NCBI GenBank assembly: GCA_017396025.1
Contig: JAFQNF010000037.1
Coordinates: forward strand, 1 to 64,000
Source of the DNA: a bacterium
GTDB taxonomy: Bacteria; Cyanobacteriota; Vampirovibrionia; Gastranaerophilales; Gastranaerophilaceae
DNA: 64,000 bases
Reading direction: 5' to 3'
Below are positions 44,632-52,984 of this stretch, one piece after another. How positions within the stretch are numbered: the first letter of the stretch is position 1; each line of letters begins with the position of its first letter. Made by a program: the position numbers and the translations under genes. The notes below the pieces were generated by a model that saw only the letters and a list, made by a program, of their open reading frames with translations, was not told the DNA's origin and did not search any database.

Positions 44632-47140
44632 TTACTTGTTTGCCTTCTTGTTCTAATTGTTTTTCAATTTTGCTTTTTCTTCCGATTGCCAAACCTGCAA
44701 CCAATGTTACAGCTGTTAATGCAATCATTGTACCACCAAAGATTTTTAACCACTTATTAGAATTATAAGTTTGTTTTGCAACATCTCGAACTAATTCACT
44801 AACCGGTTTTCCAGCAAGGTTGTTTCTTTCAATTGCATTTGCACCATTTGTTGCCGCATCTACAACACATCTTGATAATTCTGGAGTCATACCATTTTGC
44901 CAATTAGCAACCTTACTCATAAATTCAGATTTATAAGCACCAAAGCCTCTTAACATTGCACTTGCTTGTTCACCGCCACCTAAAGAAGCTTTAATTGTAG
45001 AACCAGCTTTTTCACCAAACAGTACATTCATAACTGCTTTGTATTCTTTTTCAGAAAGTTCAAAACCAGCACTCTTTAGTTTTTCAACATAATCTGTTGT
45101 TGTTGCATTTAAAACCATATCTTTGCAAGCTTTTAGTAGTTTATCTACAGCAGTACCATTGCAAGGTTTACCAGCCTTTTTCAACACAGAACTAAGTTGG
45201 AATCTTAAATCAGGAGATAATGTTTTTACAATAGATTTGTATTCTTCTTCTGCTAAATCAATTCCTACTTCTTTTAATTTTTTAATATTTTCAGTAGCTG
45301 TAGCACTTAAAGCTATACCTCTGAATGCATCAATTAATTTTTCTACAGCAGCATCATCAGCAACTTTACCCGCATCTTTTAACATTTGAGCAAGTTTAGA
45401 CTCTGCATTTGAAGAACCTATGCGTTTAAATAAATCTAAAGATTGTAATAGTCTATAGAATGATGATTGAGCACCAGCAACTCTTTCTCTTGCAGCACCA
45501 TCAACTACATTTTTTAGTGTTCCCTTAGTTGCTTCAGTTGAAACTTTTTTAGCAACTTCAGCGAAACCACCAGCGCTTAAAGCTTCACTTGCTGCACTAC
45601 TCATTTGAGCTGATTTAGCTTGAACTGTTTCAATGAACTTTTGACCTGTTTTTGCTTCATAGTCACCAATTAATTTCATTAACTTAGAAACTACTTTATT
45701 ATAAGCTTCATCATCAGCAGAGATTGCAGCTAATTTTTTAGATAATATGCTCATATCTCCATCTGCTAATGCTTTTAATTCTTTTCCATTTAATCCTAAT
45801 GATTTAATAAATCCATCACAAACTCTAGACCATTGATTTGCAATATAAGTACCAGATTTGTCACCAACTCTTGCACTTACAAATCTGTCAAGAATTTGTT
45901 TATCCGAAGTCAAACCAGATAAAGAACCATATAAGCCTTTTATTTTCTCAGTAACATCTCCAACAGTTGGTTTAGCACCAGATTTTTGTGCTTTACCAAG
46001 AGTTGCTAACAATTTACCTGATAATTTTTGTTGAGCAACTTTACCTTCAACAGCACTTTGTGAAAGCAATGTAGCAATGTTCTTTAATGAACCTTCTTGA
46101 GCAGCTAATTTAAAGGCATCTGTACCTACTACAGAAGCAATAATTGCATCATCAACTTGACCCTTTAAAGCATTTCTAACGAAGTTTTCGTCAATAGTAA
46201 CTGCTTTTGTCATGCCTGCAATTTCAGAAGCTACAGCTGATTGCATACTTGCAGAGTTTAAATTTAGTCCCATATATGATGCAATTTTGCCAGCCATCTT
46301 TTCATCAACAGTTTTATCTGCATTTTTAGCTAAGAATTTACTAAATGCTTTATCAGCCATTGATTGTTTAATTTTTTGGAAGAAACCAGTCTTACCTGTT
46401 TCTAAAGCCTTTTGAGATGTTTTCAAATCGAATGCTTCAATAGCATTGTTAATTGGTTTTTCTAATCTATTACAAGCCAAAGCACTCATTACAGGAGTTG
46501 CAATACCTGCAGTCATCATCCATAATGTATTACCTTGAGTTGCTGTCTTTTTAGCTCTTTGCTTAATAAAGCTGTCTCTATCAGGAAGATTTTCACTTAC
46601 ACCAAGTTTTTTACCCATTTTATCAAGATCTTCTCTTGAATATAAATCTGTTAAATCATATTGAGGGTCTTGATGTAACATCTTTTTACGGCCTTGAGAA
46701 TCAACATATTTTTGGTGAATATCAACACCAGTTCTCGCTTTAATAGGAGCTTGGATTGCTAATTTAGGCCACAATGCCATAGATGCAAAGAATGTACCAA
46801 AACCAACAAATTCCATTGCCTTACTTAATTTTAATGGATTTTTAGCAAATAAATATGCAGCCAAACCTAAAGAACCAAGTTTCATTGCCACATCATTTAT
46901 TCTACCTAATTCATGGTCATTTGCTTTACCTGTAGCAGCACGACCAATATTTACAACATCTTGTTTTAAATCTTTAACATATTCAATTGGAGAACCAAAA
47001 ATTCTTGATGGTAATAATTTTGCTTTATCATCAAGAGGTTTAATTTTTCCTTCAGCATTAAAAGTAAACGCAGGTAGAGGCGCCTGTTTTGCAGGTTTAA
47101 TAGGCTGATTCGCAATAATATTATTTAAAACGTTTGTCAT
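44624..47140 (-). CDS. Large membrane protein of unknown function (838 aa)
   Basis: 838 residues, alanine/lysine-rich and mostly helical. The N-terminus has AFTFNAEG (about 24-31). Hydrophobic segments cover about 90-130 and 205-222 (LWMMTAGIATPVMSALAC), with a C-terminal helix at about 800-820 (FGGTMIALTAVTLVAGLAI) and a basic tail. Between the N-terminal helices lies a loop with APIKARTGVDIHQKY...YDLTDLYS...GKKLGV that is also present in the adjacent 344-residue protein. A roughly 65-residue unit is duplicated near residues 600-720 (VEKLIDAF..IALSATATENIK / VDKLLKAC..MVLNATTTDYVE). I do not recognise a family. It is translationally coupled to the GH13 gene. Confidence 0.65.
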   Translation of the reverse strand: MTNVLNNIIANQPIKPAKQAPLPAFTFNAEGKIKPLDDKAKLLPSRIFGSPIEYVKDLKQDVVNIGRAATGKANDHELGRINDVAMKLGSLGLAAYLFAKNPLKLSKAMEFVGFGTFFASMALWPKLAIQAPIKARTGVDIHQKYVDSQGRKKMLHQDPQYDLTDLYSREDLDKMGKKLGVSENLPDRDSFIKQRAKKTATQGNTLWMMTAGIATPVMSALACNRLEKPINNAIEAFDLKTSQKALETGKTGFFQKIKQSMADKAFSKFLAKNADKTVDEKMAGKIASYMGLNLNSASMQSAVASEIAGMTKAVTIDENFVRNALKGQVDDAIIASVVGTDAFKLAAQEGSLKNIATLLSQSAVEGKVAQQKLSGKLLATLGKAQKSGAKPTVGDVTEKIKGLYGSLSGLTSDKQILDRFVSARVGDKSGTYIANQWSRVCDGFIKSLGLNGKELKALADGDMSILSKKLAAISADDEAYNKVVSKLMKLIGDYEAKTGQKFIETVQAKSAQMSSAASEALSAGGFAEVAKKVSTEATKGTLKNVVDGAARERVAGAQSSFYRLLQSLDLFKRIGSSNAESKLAQMLKDAGKVADDAAVEKLIDAFRGIALSATATENIKKLKEVGIDLAEEEYKSIVKTLSPDLRFQLSSVLKKAGKPCNGTAVDKLLKACKDMVLNATTTDYVEKLKSAGFELSEKEYKAVMNVLFGEKAGSTIKASLGGGEQASAMLRGFGAYKSEFMSKVANWQNGMTPELSRCVVDAATNGANAIERNNLAGKPVSELVRDVAKQTYNSNKWLKIFGGTMIALTAVTLVAGLAIGRKSKIEKQLEQEGKQVNG

Positions 47141-47141
47141 C

Positions 47142-48176
47142 CTAACATACTACCTTTTCTTTACTATTATCAATCAACGAAGTTGAAGCTTGCGTTTTTG
47201 ACCCCTTATCTTTATTAAAGTCAAAAAGAGTCATGAAATTGCCTAACAAAGTAACCCCAACAGCAGCACCTAATAGGGCTCTACCCGCTATTGTCGCACC
47301 TTTGCTCTCATTTTTAACAAATTGTTTACAACTTTCAACAAATTTTGAACCGAAGTCTTTCACAAAACCTTTACCAAGTTTTAAACTTTCCCAAGGCTTT
47401 TGCATTGCAACACCAACGGCTGTTCCAGCCCATAAATATGATGCTAATGTTGAAAATACTTTTGTTTGAACCAATTTTTCTTTAATTTTTGGTTTAACTT
47501 TTTGATCGGCATGCTCTAAATCACCATCATCCATGCCCATTTTCTTAGCAACTTTTTCAAAATATGCATTTCTTTCTGGACCAAAATTTTCATTTCCGTA
47601 TAATAAATCCCAACGTGGGAAATCTACACTTTCAAACACTTTGTGATATTCATGTGTAACTAAGTTATCTTTATTACCTTCTTCTGGCAATTCATAAACA
47701 ACTTTTTTATATGGCATGTTAACATCAATGCCATGCTTCCATTTAACAGGAAGTTCTATTAGTTTTTTAGAAGCTGTTTTAGCTAATCCATAAGCCAAAA
47801 CACCAAGTCCCATTTTTTTACCTAGTTTAGATGCATTTTTTGCAGCTGGGGTATCAAAAAATTTAGATGCTGCATTAAACACGCCTATCATCATTGCACT
47901 ACCTACAACATAAGGAACACTGCCCATTGTTAGGAATTCATAGAAATTAGCATTTTTACTGCCAGATAAACCTTTTTTGGGATATTTTGTACAAGCATTA
48001 ACAAATTTATCTGCTTGAATTTTCAAGTTAGTGGAAATTGGATGCTTTTTCATTTCCGCAACCATAATTGCGTCATGGTTTTCACACTTACTTCTTTTTT
48101 CTTGCTTTTCAGCACCAAAAGACGGTGTTACCGCCCTGTTACTAATGTTTTGTTGTACCCCTACGTTATAGACCAT
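47142..48176 (-). CDS. Membrane protein related to its 838-residue neighbour (344 aa)
   Basis: 344 residues of unknown function. The N-terminus has TPSFGAEK (about 18-25). Hydrophobic segments sit near 85-105 (VPYVVGSAMMIGVF), 127-140, 245-262 (LASYLWAGTAVGVAM) and 300-318. The loop KWKHGIDVNMPYKK...RWDLLYGNENF...AKKMGMDDGD matches the neighbouring protein's loop in order (P[VI]K..[HT]G[ID], DL.LY, KK[ML]G[MV]), so the two are probably paralogues. GAGGAACA precedes the ATG. It is the first gene of the run leading to the GH13 enzyme. Confidence 0.65.
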   Translation of the reverse strand: MVYNVGVQQNISNRAVTPSFGAEKQEKRSKCENHDAIMVAEMKKHPISTNLKIQADKFVNACTKYPKKGLSGSKNANFYEFLTMGSVPYVVGSAMMIGVFNAASKFFDTPAAKNASKLGKKMGLGVLAYGLAKTASKKLIELPVKWKHGIDVNMPYKKVVYELPEEGNKDNLVTHEYHKVFESVDFPRWDLLYGNENFGPERNAYFEKVAKKMGMDDGDLEHADQKVKPKIKEKLVQTKVFSTLASYLWAGTAVGVAMQKPWESLKLGKGFVKDFGSKFVESCKQFVKNESKGATIAGRALLGAAVGVTLLGNFMTLFDFNKDKGSKTQASTSLIDNSKEKVVC

Positions 48177-48224
48177 TGTTCCTCACAGATGACTACCTGC
48201 AGTTTTAAATCTCCTAAAATAATA

Positions 48225-48243
48225 TTATTGCCACATGTTTGGC
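48225..48243. promoter_or_regulatory. Palindrome upstream of the membrane protein/GH13 operon
   Basis: TGCCA-CATGTT-TGGCA, extended by A/T on both sides, is a 16-18 bp dyad lying 50-65 bp before the operon's first ATG. Its size and symmetry suit a dimeric repressor or activator site. A TATAAT on the minus strand (48274-48279) could be the promoter just upstream of it. Confidence 0.45.
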
Positions 48244-48424
48244 ATGTTTTTTAAATTTTTTACATATCTTAATATTATACTCTAGAAATACTTCTTATCT
48301 TTTTTCTTGCTAAAAACAAAGTAAAATTATACAATATCACTTGTAGATAACTATTTAGTAATAAAACCTTTTATTCCTATCGCAAATTATTTACAAGCAT
48401 TACCCAAATTAAGGAGAAAACTAA

Positions 48425-48694
48425 ATGTACCAAGACGAAAAGCTTATTTGCGAAGATTGCGGAAGTGAATTTGTGTTTACTGCAGGAGAACAAGAATTCT
48501 ATGCATCAAGAGGACTTGTTAACAAACCAAAACGTTGCAATGAATGCAGAAAAAACAGAAGACAAAAAAATAGAAAAAAACTATTTGAAGTAACTTGTAC
48601 AAAATGCGGATGTCAAACAAAAGTTCCATTCAAGCCAATCGAAGGAAAAGAAGTTTATTGTAAAGATTGCTACGCAGCAATGAAACAAGTTTAA
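48425..48694 (+). CDS. Zinc-ribbon protein
   Basis: 89 residues with two CxxC...CxxC zinc sites. The first has CEDC and CNEC around GSEFVFTAGEQEFYASRG; the second has CTKC and CKDC around VPFKPIEGKEVYC. Both halves match a small zinc-ribbon family, and a basic linker (RKNRRQKNRKK) joins them. It is widespread in bacteria and often annotated only as a zinc-ribbon protein; the basic linker suggests nucleic acid contact, but that is unproven. AAGGAGA precedes the ATG, and it ends at a terminator. Confidence 0.85.
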   Translation: MYQDEKLICEDCGSEFVFTAGEQEFYASRGLVNKPKRCNECRKNRRQKNRKKLFEVTCTKCGCQTKVPFKPIEGKEVYCKDCYAAMKQV

Positions 48695-48707
48695 AATTTT
48701 TCTAAAG

Positions 48708-48738
48708 AAAAAGAGATGCTTTAAAAGCATCTCTTTTT
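48708..48738. terminator. Intrinsic terminator after the zinc-ribbon gene
   Basis: AAAAAGAGATGCT / AGCATCTCTTTTT, a 13-bp stem with a 5-nt loop and a T tract. It is symmetrical enough to also end the convergent mini-protein gene. Confidence 0.9.
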
Positions 48739-48764
48739 TTATGTGTATTTACTGTTTTTCCCAT

Positions 48765-48977
48765 TTATGCAATAGCAGAAAAAGAACAACCACCAGAAGA
48801 AGAACCACAAGATGAGCCACAAGATGAACTTGCAACACTGCCAGCTGTCTCGCCACCTAAGCCAGATACACCAACGCTTCTAGCTACACTACCAGCTGTT
48901 TCTCCACCTCGTGACACAGAAAATACAGTACTATTTCCGCCAAATGCTGCGTTACTAAATAATGAAACATATTCCAT
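48765..48977 (-). CDS. Ser/Gly/Cys-rich mini-protein, possible RiPP-type precursor
   Basis: 70 residues. The first half (MEYVSLFSNAAFGGNSTVFS) resembles a leader. The second contains a duplicated GGETAGSVA block and ends SSSCGSSCGSSSGGCSFSAI. There are three cysteines, and Ser plus Gly make up nearly half of the residues, a composition typical of thiazole/oxazole, lanthionine or sactipeptide precursors. AGGAG sits 8 nt before the ATG, and a near-consensus promoter lies further upstream, so it is very likely a real, expressed gene. No modification enzyme or exporter is encoded nearby, so a simple Cys-rich protein is the alternative. Confidence 0.7.
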   Translation of the reverse strand: MEYVSLFSNAAFGGNSTVFSVSRGGETAGSVARSVGVSGLGGETAGSVASSSCGSSCGSSSGGCSFSAIA

Positions 48978-49011
48978 ATCCTGTGCTCCTAGTGTTTATC
49001 TTTTGCTTACA

Positions 49012-49040
49012 TGTATATAAAAACATTTTTTAAGGGTCAA
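49012..49040 (-). promoter_or_regulatory. Strong predicted promoter of the mini-protein gene
   Basis: TTGACC (49035-49040), a 17-nt spacer and TATACA (49012-49017) on the minus strand, giving a short leader of about 30 nt before the ATG at 48977. Confidence 0.7.
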
Positions 49041-49161
49041 ATTCAGAAGTCTTAAATTTCGTTACATTTCTTAAAATCAATTCTTGGAGTATTAATTTAC
49101 AAGGTGTTTTTTATTATTAATTGTGGTTTAATTGTTTTATACACAAATAGTCGGAGAATTT

Positions 49162-50433
49162 ATGAAAGCACTAAAAGTCGGAATCATCGGGTTTGGAACT
49201 GTTGGTGGCGGTGTGTACAATGTACTACAATCGTTTAAAGACATTCAAATCGTTAAAATTGCAGTAAAAAACATCAATAAAAAAAGAAATATTGAAAATT
49301 TTGATGAGACCTTATTAACCGATAACGCATACGAAATTGTTAATAACCCAGAAATTGATGTTGTCATAGAAGTTGCTGGTGGTGTTAACCCAACTTTTGA
49401 CTTATTAAAAACAGCAATAAAAAATGGAAAGCATATAGTTACTGCAAATAAAGAACTACTTGCGAAAAATGGAAGTGAACTTTTTAGAATAGCAAAAGAA
49501 AACAACGTAATCATTTTATATGAAGCAGCAGTAGCTGGCGGTATCCCAATTATAATGCCTGTCAAGACAATACTTTGTGCAAATAAAATTACAAAAATTG
49601 CGGCTATTTTAAATGGAACAACAAATTACATCCTTACAAAAATGGCAGAAAAAGACCTTTCATATGAAACTGCATTAACACAAGCGCAAGAACTTGGTTA
49701 TGCAGAAACGGACCCAACAGGTGATGTTGAAGGATTTGATGCTGCATATAAAATAGCTATTTTATCAACAATTTCTTTCAATAAAAAAGTTGATATAAAT
49801 AAAATTTATCGTGAAGGTATAACTAAAATTACCGCACAAGATATAAAGTCAGCAAAAGAACTTGGTTATAGAATCAAGCTTATCGCTATGGGACAAGTTT
49901 TAGAAAATGGCAAAATAGATGTTAGGGTTCACCCGATGTTAATTTCTAAAAAACACCTATTAGCAAAAATAGATAACGCTACAAATTCTATTATGCTAAG
50001 CGGAAAACCAGTTGGTGATTTGGTTTTAACTGGTGCTGGAGCTGGTGCAGACCCAACAGCAAGTTCTGTTGTTGGCGACTTACTTGTATTGGCTGCCGAA
50101 CTTGAATCATCAGATAGACCAATCCCGCAAGCAATATGTAACCATAACGAAATAGCTGACCAAATTGATATTGGAGATACTTACAACGAGTATTACTTAT
50201 CAATCAATGCAGGTAATAACCCTGGAGCAATTGGTATCATTGGAACTATTTGCGGCAAAAATAATATTAACATTTCAACAATCATGCAAAATGGAATTAA
50301 CGAAGATAATACAGCAGAAATTGTTGTAATCACAGAAAAAAGTAAAGAATCTGATGTTCAAAAGGCTTTAGAAGAACTTTTAAAATCAGAATGTATTATT
50401 AAAATAAATAACCTATTAAGAGTAATGAACTAG
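49162..50433 (+). CDS. hom: Homoserine dehydrogenase
   Basis: Reduces aspartate semialdehyde to homoserine in the threonine/methionine/isoleucine branch. I choose the ATG at 49162 ([17 protein letters not shown], 423 residues), which has GGAG 7 nt upstream; the frame from 49132 adds 10 residues without a site. The NAD(P) motif GFGTVGGGV is near the start, the catalytic domain contains [10 protein letters not shown] and [17 protein letters not shown], and a C-terminal ACT domain (from about residue 345) suggests feedback control. It is followed after 8 bp by thrC. Confidence 0.96.
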   Translation: MKALKVGIIGFGTVGGGVYNVLQSFKDIQIVKIAVKNINKKRNIENFDETLLTDNAYEIVNNPEIDVVIEVAGGVNPTFDLLKTAIKNGKHIVTANKELLAKNGSELFRIAKENNVIILYEAAVAGGIPIIMPVKTILCANKITKIAAILNGTTNYILTKMAEKDLSYETALTQAQELGYAETDPTGDVEGFDAAYKIAILSTISFNKKVDINKIYREGITKITAQDIKSAKELGYRIKLIAMGQVLENGKIDVRVHPMLISKKHLLAKIDNATNSIMLSGKPVGDLVLTGAGAGADPTASSVVGDLLVLAAELESSDRPIPQAICNHNEIADQIDIGDTYNEYYLSINAGNNPGAIGIIGTICGKNNINISTIMQNGINEDNTAEIVVITEKSKESDVQKALEELLKSECIIKINNLLRVMN

Positions 50434-50441
50434 GAGGCAAT

Positions 50442-51509
50442 ATGGAAAAATATCATTATCAAGGTTTAATCAATAAATATAGAGAATATTTACCTGTTAC
50501 GGACAAAACTCCTATTATTACGCTTAACGAAGGTAATACTCCTTTAATTAAAGCTGATAATTTAGCGAAAAAAATAGGAATAAAAGGCAATGTTTATTTG
50601 AAATACGAAGGTGCCAACCCAACAGGTAGCTTTAAAGATAGAGGCATGACAATGGCTGTTACAAAAGCCGTTGAAGATGGTTCTAAAGCTATTATTTGTG
50701 CTTCAACTGGTAATACTTCTGCTGCTGCAGCTGCTTATGGTGCAAAAGCTGGTGTAAAAGTATATGTTTTAATTCCAGATGGTTACATTGCACTAGGTAA
50801 ATTATCACAAGCAATGATGTATGGTGCCGAAATTATTGCAATTCAAGGTAACTTTGATGAAGCATTAGAAATGGTTATTGAAATTTCTAAAAATGCACCA
50901 ATAACACTTGTAAACTCTGTAAACCCATACAGAATTGAAGGACAGAAGACAGGTGCTTTCGAAATTATTGAAGCATTGGGTGATGCTCCTGATTACCACT
51001 TTATTCCAGTTGGTAACGCAGGAAATATTACTGCTTACTTTAAAGGTTATGAAGAATTCTTTGCACTTAAAAAATCATCACATCTTCCAAAAATGATGGG
51101 ATATGAAGCAGAAGGCGCAGCAGCTATTGTTCGCGGGGAAAGAATTGCAAAACCTGAAACAATTGCAACAGCAATTAGAATAGGAAATCCAGCAAGCTGG
51201 AAACAAGCTGAAAGAGCTAGAGACCTATCTAACGGTACAATTGATTGTGTAACAGATGATGAAATAATTGAAGCATATAAATTAATGGCTTCTACAGAAG
51301 GTATCTTAGCAGAACCAGGTAGTGCTGCATCTGTTGCCGGTTTAATCAAAGCCCATAGAATGGGTCTTGTTAAAGAAGATTCAACATCAGTTTGTATTTT
51401 AACTGGTAATGGACTAAAAGATCCAGATAGCGCTATTAAATATTCTGCGACTGAAGTTAAAAAGACAAAAGCTGACTTACAAGATATTTTAAAAGTTATC
51501 AGTTTATAA
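50442..51509 (+). CDS. thrC: Threonine synthase
   Basis: A PLP-dependent enzyme converting O-phosphohomoserine to threonine; 355 residues, the short bacterial/plant-like type without the long N-terminal domain of the E. coli form. The PLP lysine is in TGSFKDRGM. Further motifs are [17 protein letters not shown] and the phosphate-binding GNAGNI. AGGAGG lies directly upstream of the ATG. It forms the hom-thrC operon. ThrB (kinase) is not adjacent. Confidence 0.96.
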   Translation: MEKYHYQGLINKYREYLPVTDKTPIITLNEGNTPLIKADNLAKKIGIKGNVYLKYEGANPTGSFKDRGMTMAVTKAVEDGSKAIICASTGNTSAAAAAYGAKAGVKVYVLIPDGYIALGKLSQAMMYGAEIIAIQGNFDEALEMVIEISKNAPITLVNSVNPYRIEGQKTGAFEIIEALGDAPDYHFIPVGNAGNITAYFKGYEEFFALKKSSHLPKMMGYEAEGAAAIVRGERIAKPETIATAIRIGNPASWKQAERARDLSNGTIDCVTDDEIIEAYKLMASTEGILAEPGSAASVAGLIKAHRMGLVKEDSTSVCILTGNGLKDPDSAIKYSATEVKKTKADLQDILKVISL

Positions 51510-51510
51510 A

Positions 51511-51539
51511 TTGCAAAAGCAATAAACAAGATATATAAT
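51511..51539 (+). promoter_or_regulatory. Predicted promoter of the second pilin gene
   Basis: TTGCAA (51511-51516), a 17-nt spacer and TATAAT (51534-51539). The start site should fall near 51546, inside the following hairpin. Confidence 0.65.
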
Positions 51540-51570
51540 CCTTTTATGTATTTATAAAAGGATTATTTTT
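51537..51570 (+). terminator. thrC terminator that overlaps the pilin ribosome-binding site
   Basis: AATCCTTTTAT (51537-51547) and ATAAAAGGATT (51554-51564) form an 11-bp stem followed by ATTTTTT. The right arm contains AAAAGGA, the only ribosome-binding site for the ATG at 51572. Read-through mRNA would hide the site, while mRNA from the local promoter would lack most of the left arm. Confidence 0.75.
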
Positions 51571-51571
51571 T

Positions 51572-52387
51572 ATGATTAAGCATCCTGGTAAAATAAAAAA
51601 TAAAATAAAACTAGGTTTTACCATGGGTGAAGCATTAGTTGCTCTTGTTTTTATAGGTTTCATAGCTGTATATGCTATTCCAACTTTAAATAATCAAATA
51701 AAATGGGCTCAATATTCAAGCTTGGCAAAAAAAGCAAAAACAGTACTTGATCAGGGGTTGTTAAAATATAGCCAAGATAATGGTAATTCCATTTATTGTG
51801 GATATTGGAAAGTAAATCCCTATGGTGGTGGCGCAACTTGTAAGGGTTATGATAGCAAAGGAAATTGTACTGGCTGGATATTTAAAGCAACTGGAGACAA
51901 TATACCATCAGACTACAATGGAAGATTTGATGATTGTAAGGATATTTATGCATCATTCCTTGTAAATATGAATGTTGTAAAAGAATGTAGTTCCAATGCA
52001 TATGCTAAAGGCTGTATTCCTGAAAATATGGAAGGCATCGATACAATTTATAAAAACAAAAATGACGGTGTAAGTGATTTTGATGCAAATAAACAAACAG
52101 CTGGAATTTCTGGTTTTAGAAAAGCCAATATCAGAAGCGGAAAGGCTTTTGTAACTGCAGATGGTATGATATTTATTCCATACGGAAGTTTTTCAATGCC
52201 AATTCTTTTAGTTGATTTAAACGGTCAAAAAGGTCCAAATAAATGGGGACATGACATTCACGGATTTATTGCAAAAATAAATGACCTAAAATCAAATCCA
52301 TCATTCTTGCCTTATATTCAATCTACGGCCTACATAGAAGGTGGGGGACGAACCACGTACCACGTACTTTATGGCAAAACCCATTAA
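51572..52387 (+). CDS. Type IV pilin-like protein (second copy)
   Basis: 271 residues. The leader is longer (MIKHPGKIKNKIKLG) and is followed by FTMGEALVALVFIGFIAVYAIP: cleavage is expected after the Gly before F, with the conserved Glu+5. The globular domain has several cysteines, a Gly-rich loop (NPYGGGATC), and a DLNGQKGPNKWG segment near the C-terminus that is shared in type with the pilin at 15954. It is probably a minor pilin or pseudopilin. It is larger than the first pilin and independently regulated, with its own promoter and a site-hiding hairpin. Confidence 0.88.
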   Translation: MIKHPGKIKNKIKLGFTMGEALVALVFIGFIAVYAIPTLNNQIKWAQYSSLAKKAKTVLDQGLLKYSQDNGNSIYCGYWKVNPYGGGATCKGYDSKGNCTGWIFKATGDNIPSDYNGRFDDCKDIYASFLVNMNVVKECSSNAYAKGCIPENMEGIDTIYKNKNDGVSDFDANKQTAGISGFRKANIRSGKAFVTADGMIFIPYGSFSMPILLVDLNGQKGPNKWGHDIHGFIAKINDLKSNPSFLPYIQSTAYIEGGGRTTYHVLYGKTH

Positions 52388-52402
52388 AACATATAATTTA
52401 AA

Positions 52403-52431
52403 AAAAAGAGAACCTAAAAAGTTCTCTTTTT
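52403..52431. terminator. Intrinsic terminator after the second pilin gene
   Basis: AAAAAGAGAAC / GTTCTCTTTTT, an 11-bp stem with a 7-nt loop and T tracts both ways. It lies between convergent genes. Confidence 0.88.
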
Positions 52432-52445
52432 ACTTATTTATTTTG

Positions 52446-52503
52446 TATGAGATTTCGCTGTCCTGAAATTTTTCATTTTCATTTTCAGCCTCTGCTCGCA
52501 ATC
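52446..52503. repeat. Decayed interspersed element
   Basis: ATTTCGCTGTCCTGAAATTT followed by CTCTGCTCGCAAT resembles the TTGCTTCGCCGTCTTGAAATTTC...CGCTCGCAATGAC module at 15415-15540. The ends are degraded. Confidence 0.45.
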
Positions 52504-52505
52504 CG

Positions 52506-52973
52506 CTATTCAACATACATAAGTACTTGACCGAATTCAACAGAATCTCCATTTTTAACACAAATTTCTGTGATTTTACCAGAAGTTTCTGCTTCAATTT
52601 CGTTCATTAGTTTCATAGCTTCCACAATACATACAACTTGACCTGTTGCAATGCTGTCGCCAACTTTAACAAATGGCGCATCATCTGGTGATGGAGCAGC
52701 ATAGAAAGTACCAACCATAGGTGCTGTAATTGGTTTACCTTTTGGCTCGCTTGGAGCAGCCACAGGAGCTTCAGCAGCCTTTGGTGCAGAAACAACTTGA
52801 GATGTAACTGTTGCAGGCATAACTGCTGGCATGATAGGAGCTACTGCTGGAGCAACTTGTTTTTCACGCTTTAAGCATACTGCTTGTTCATCATCTTCTA
52901 AAGTAATTTCAGAAAGGTCATTTTCATATACTATGTTCGCTAACTTTTCTAAGTATTCTAAATCAAATTTCAT
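52506..52973 (-). CDS. accB: Biotin carboxyl carrier protein of acetyl-CoA carboxylase
   Basis: 155 residues. It carries biotin on the lysine of EAMKLMNEIEAE and shuttles carboxyl groups in the first step of fatty acid synthesis. The N-terminal part is short and helical, a Pro/Ala/Val-rich hinge (about 40-75) follows, and the C-terminal biotinyl fold begins APMVGTFYAAPSPDD. It lies 11 bp downstream of efp on the same strand, a gene order shared with cyanobacteria and several Gram-positives. accC is not in the window. Confidence 0.97.
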   Translation of the reverse strand: MKFDLEYLEKLANIVYENDLSEITLEDDEQAVCLKREKQVAPAVAPIMPAVMPATVTSQVVSAPKAAEAPVAAPSEPKGKPITAPMVGTFYAAPSPDDAPFVKVGDSIATGQVVCIVEAMKLMNEIEAETSGKITEICVKNGDSVEFGQVLMYVE

Positions 52974-52984
52974 TATAATTGTCC

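Noticed and set aside
48225-48260. Sigma-54 type promoter (TGGCA...TTGC)
   Set aside because: The TTGC half is missing at the required spacing, and the match is part of a symmetric palindrome.
48978-49161. T-box or other riboswitch before hom
   Set aside because: No T-box consensus, specifier stem or terminator pair can be seen in the short leader.
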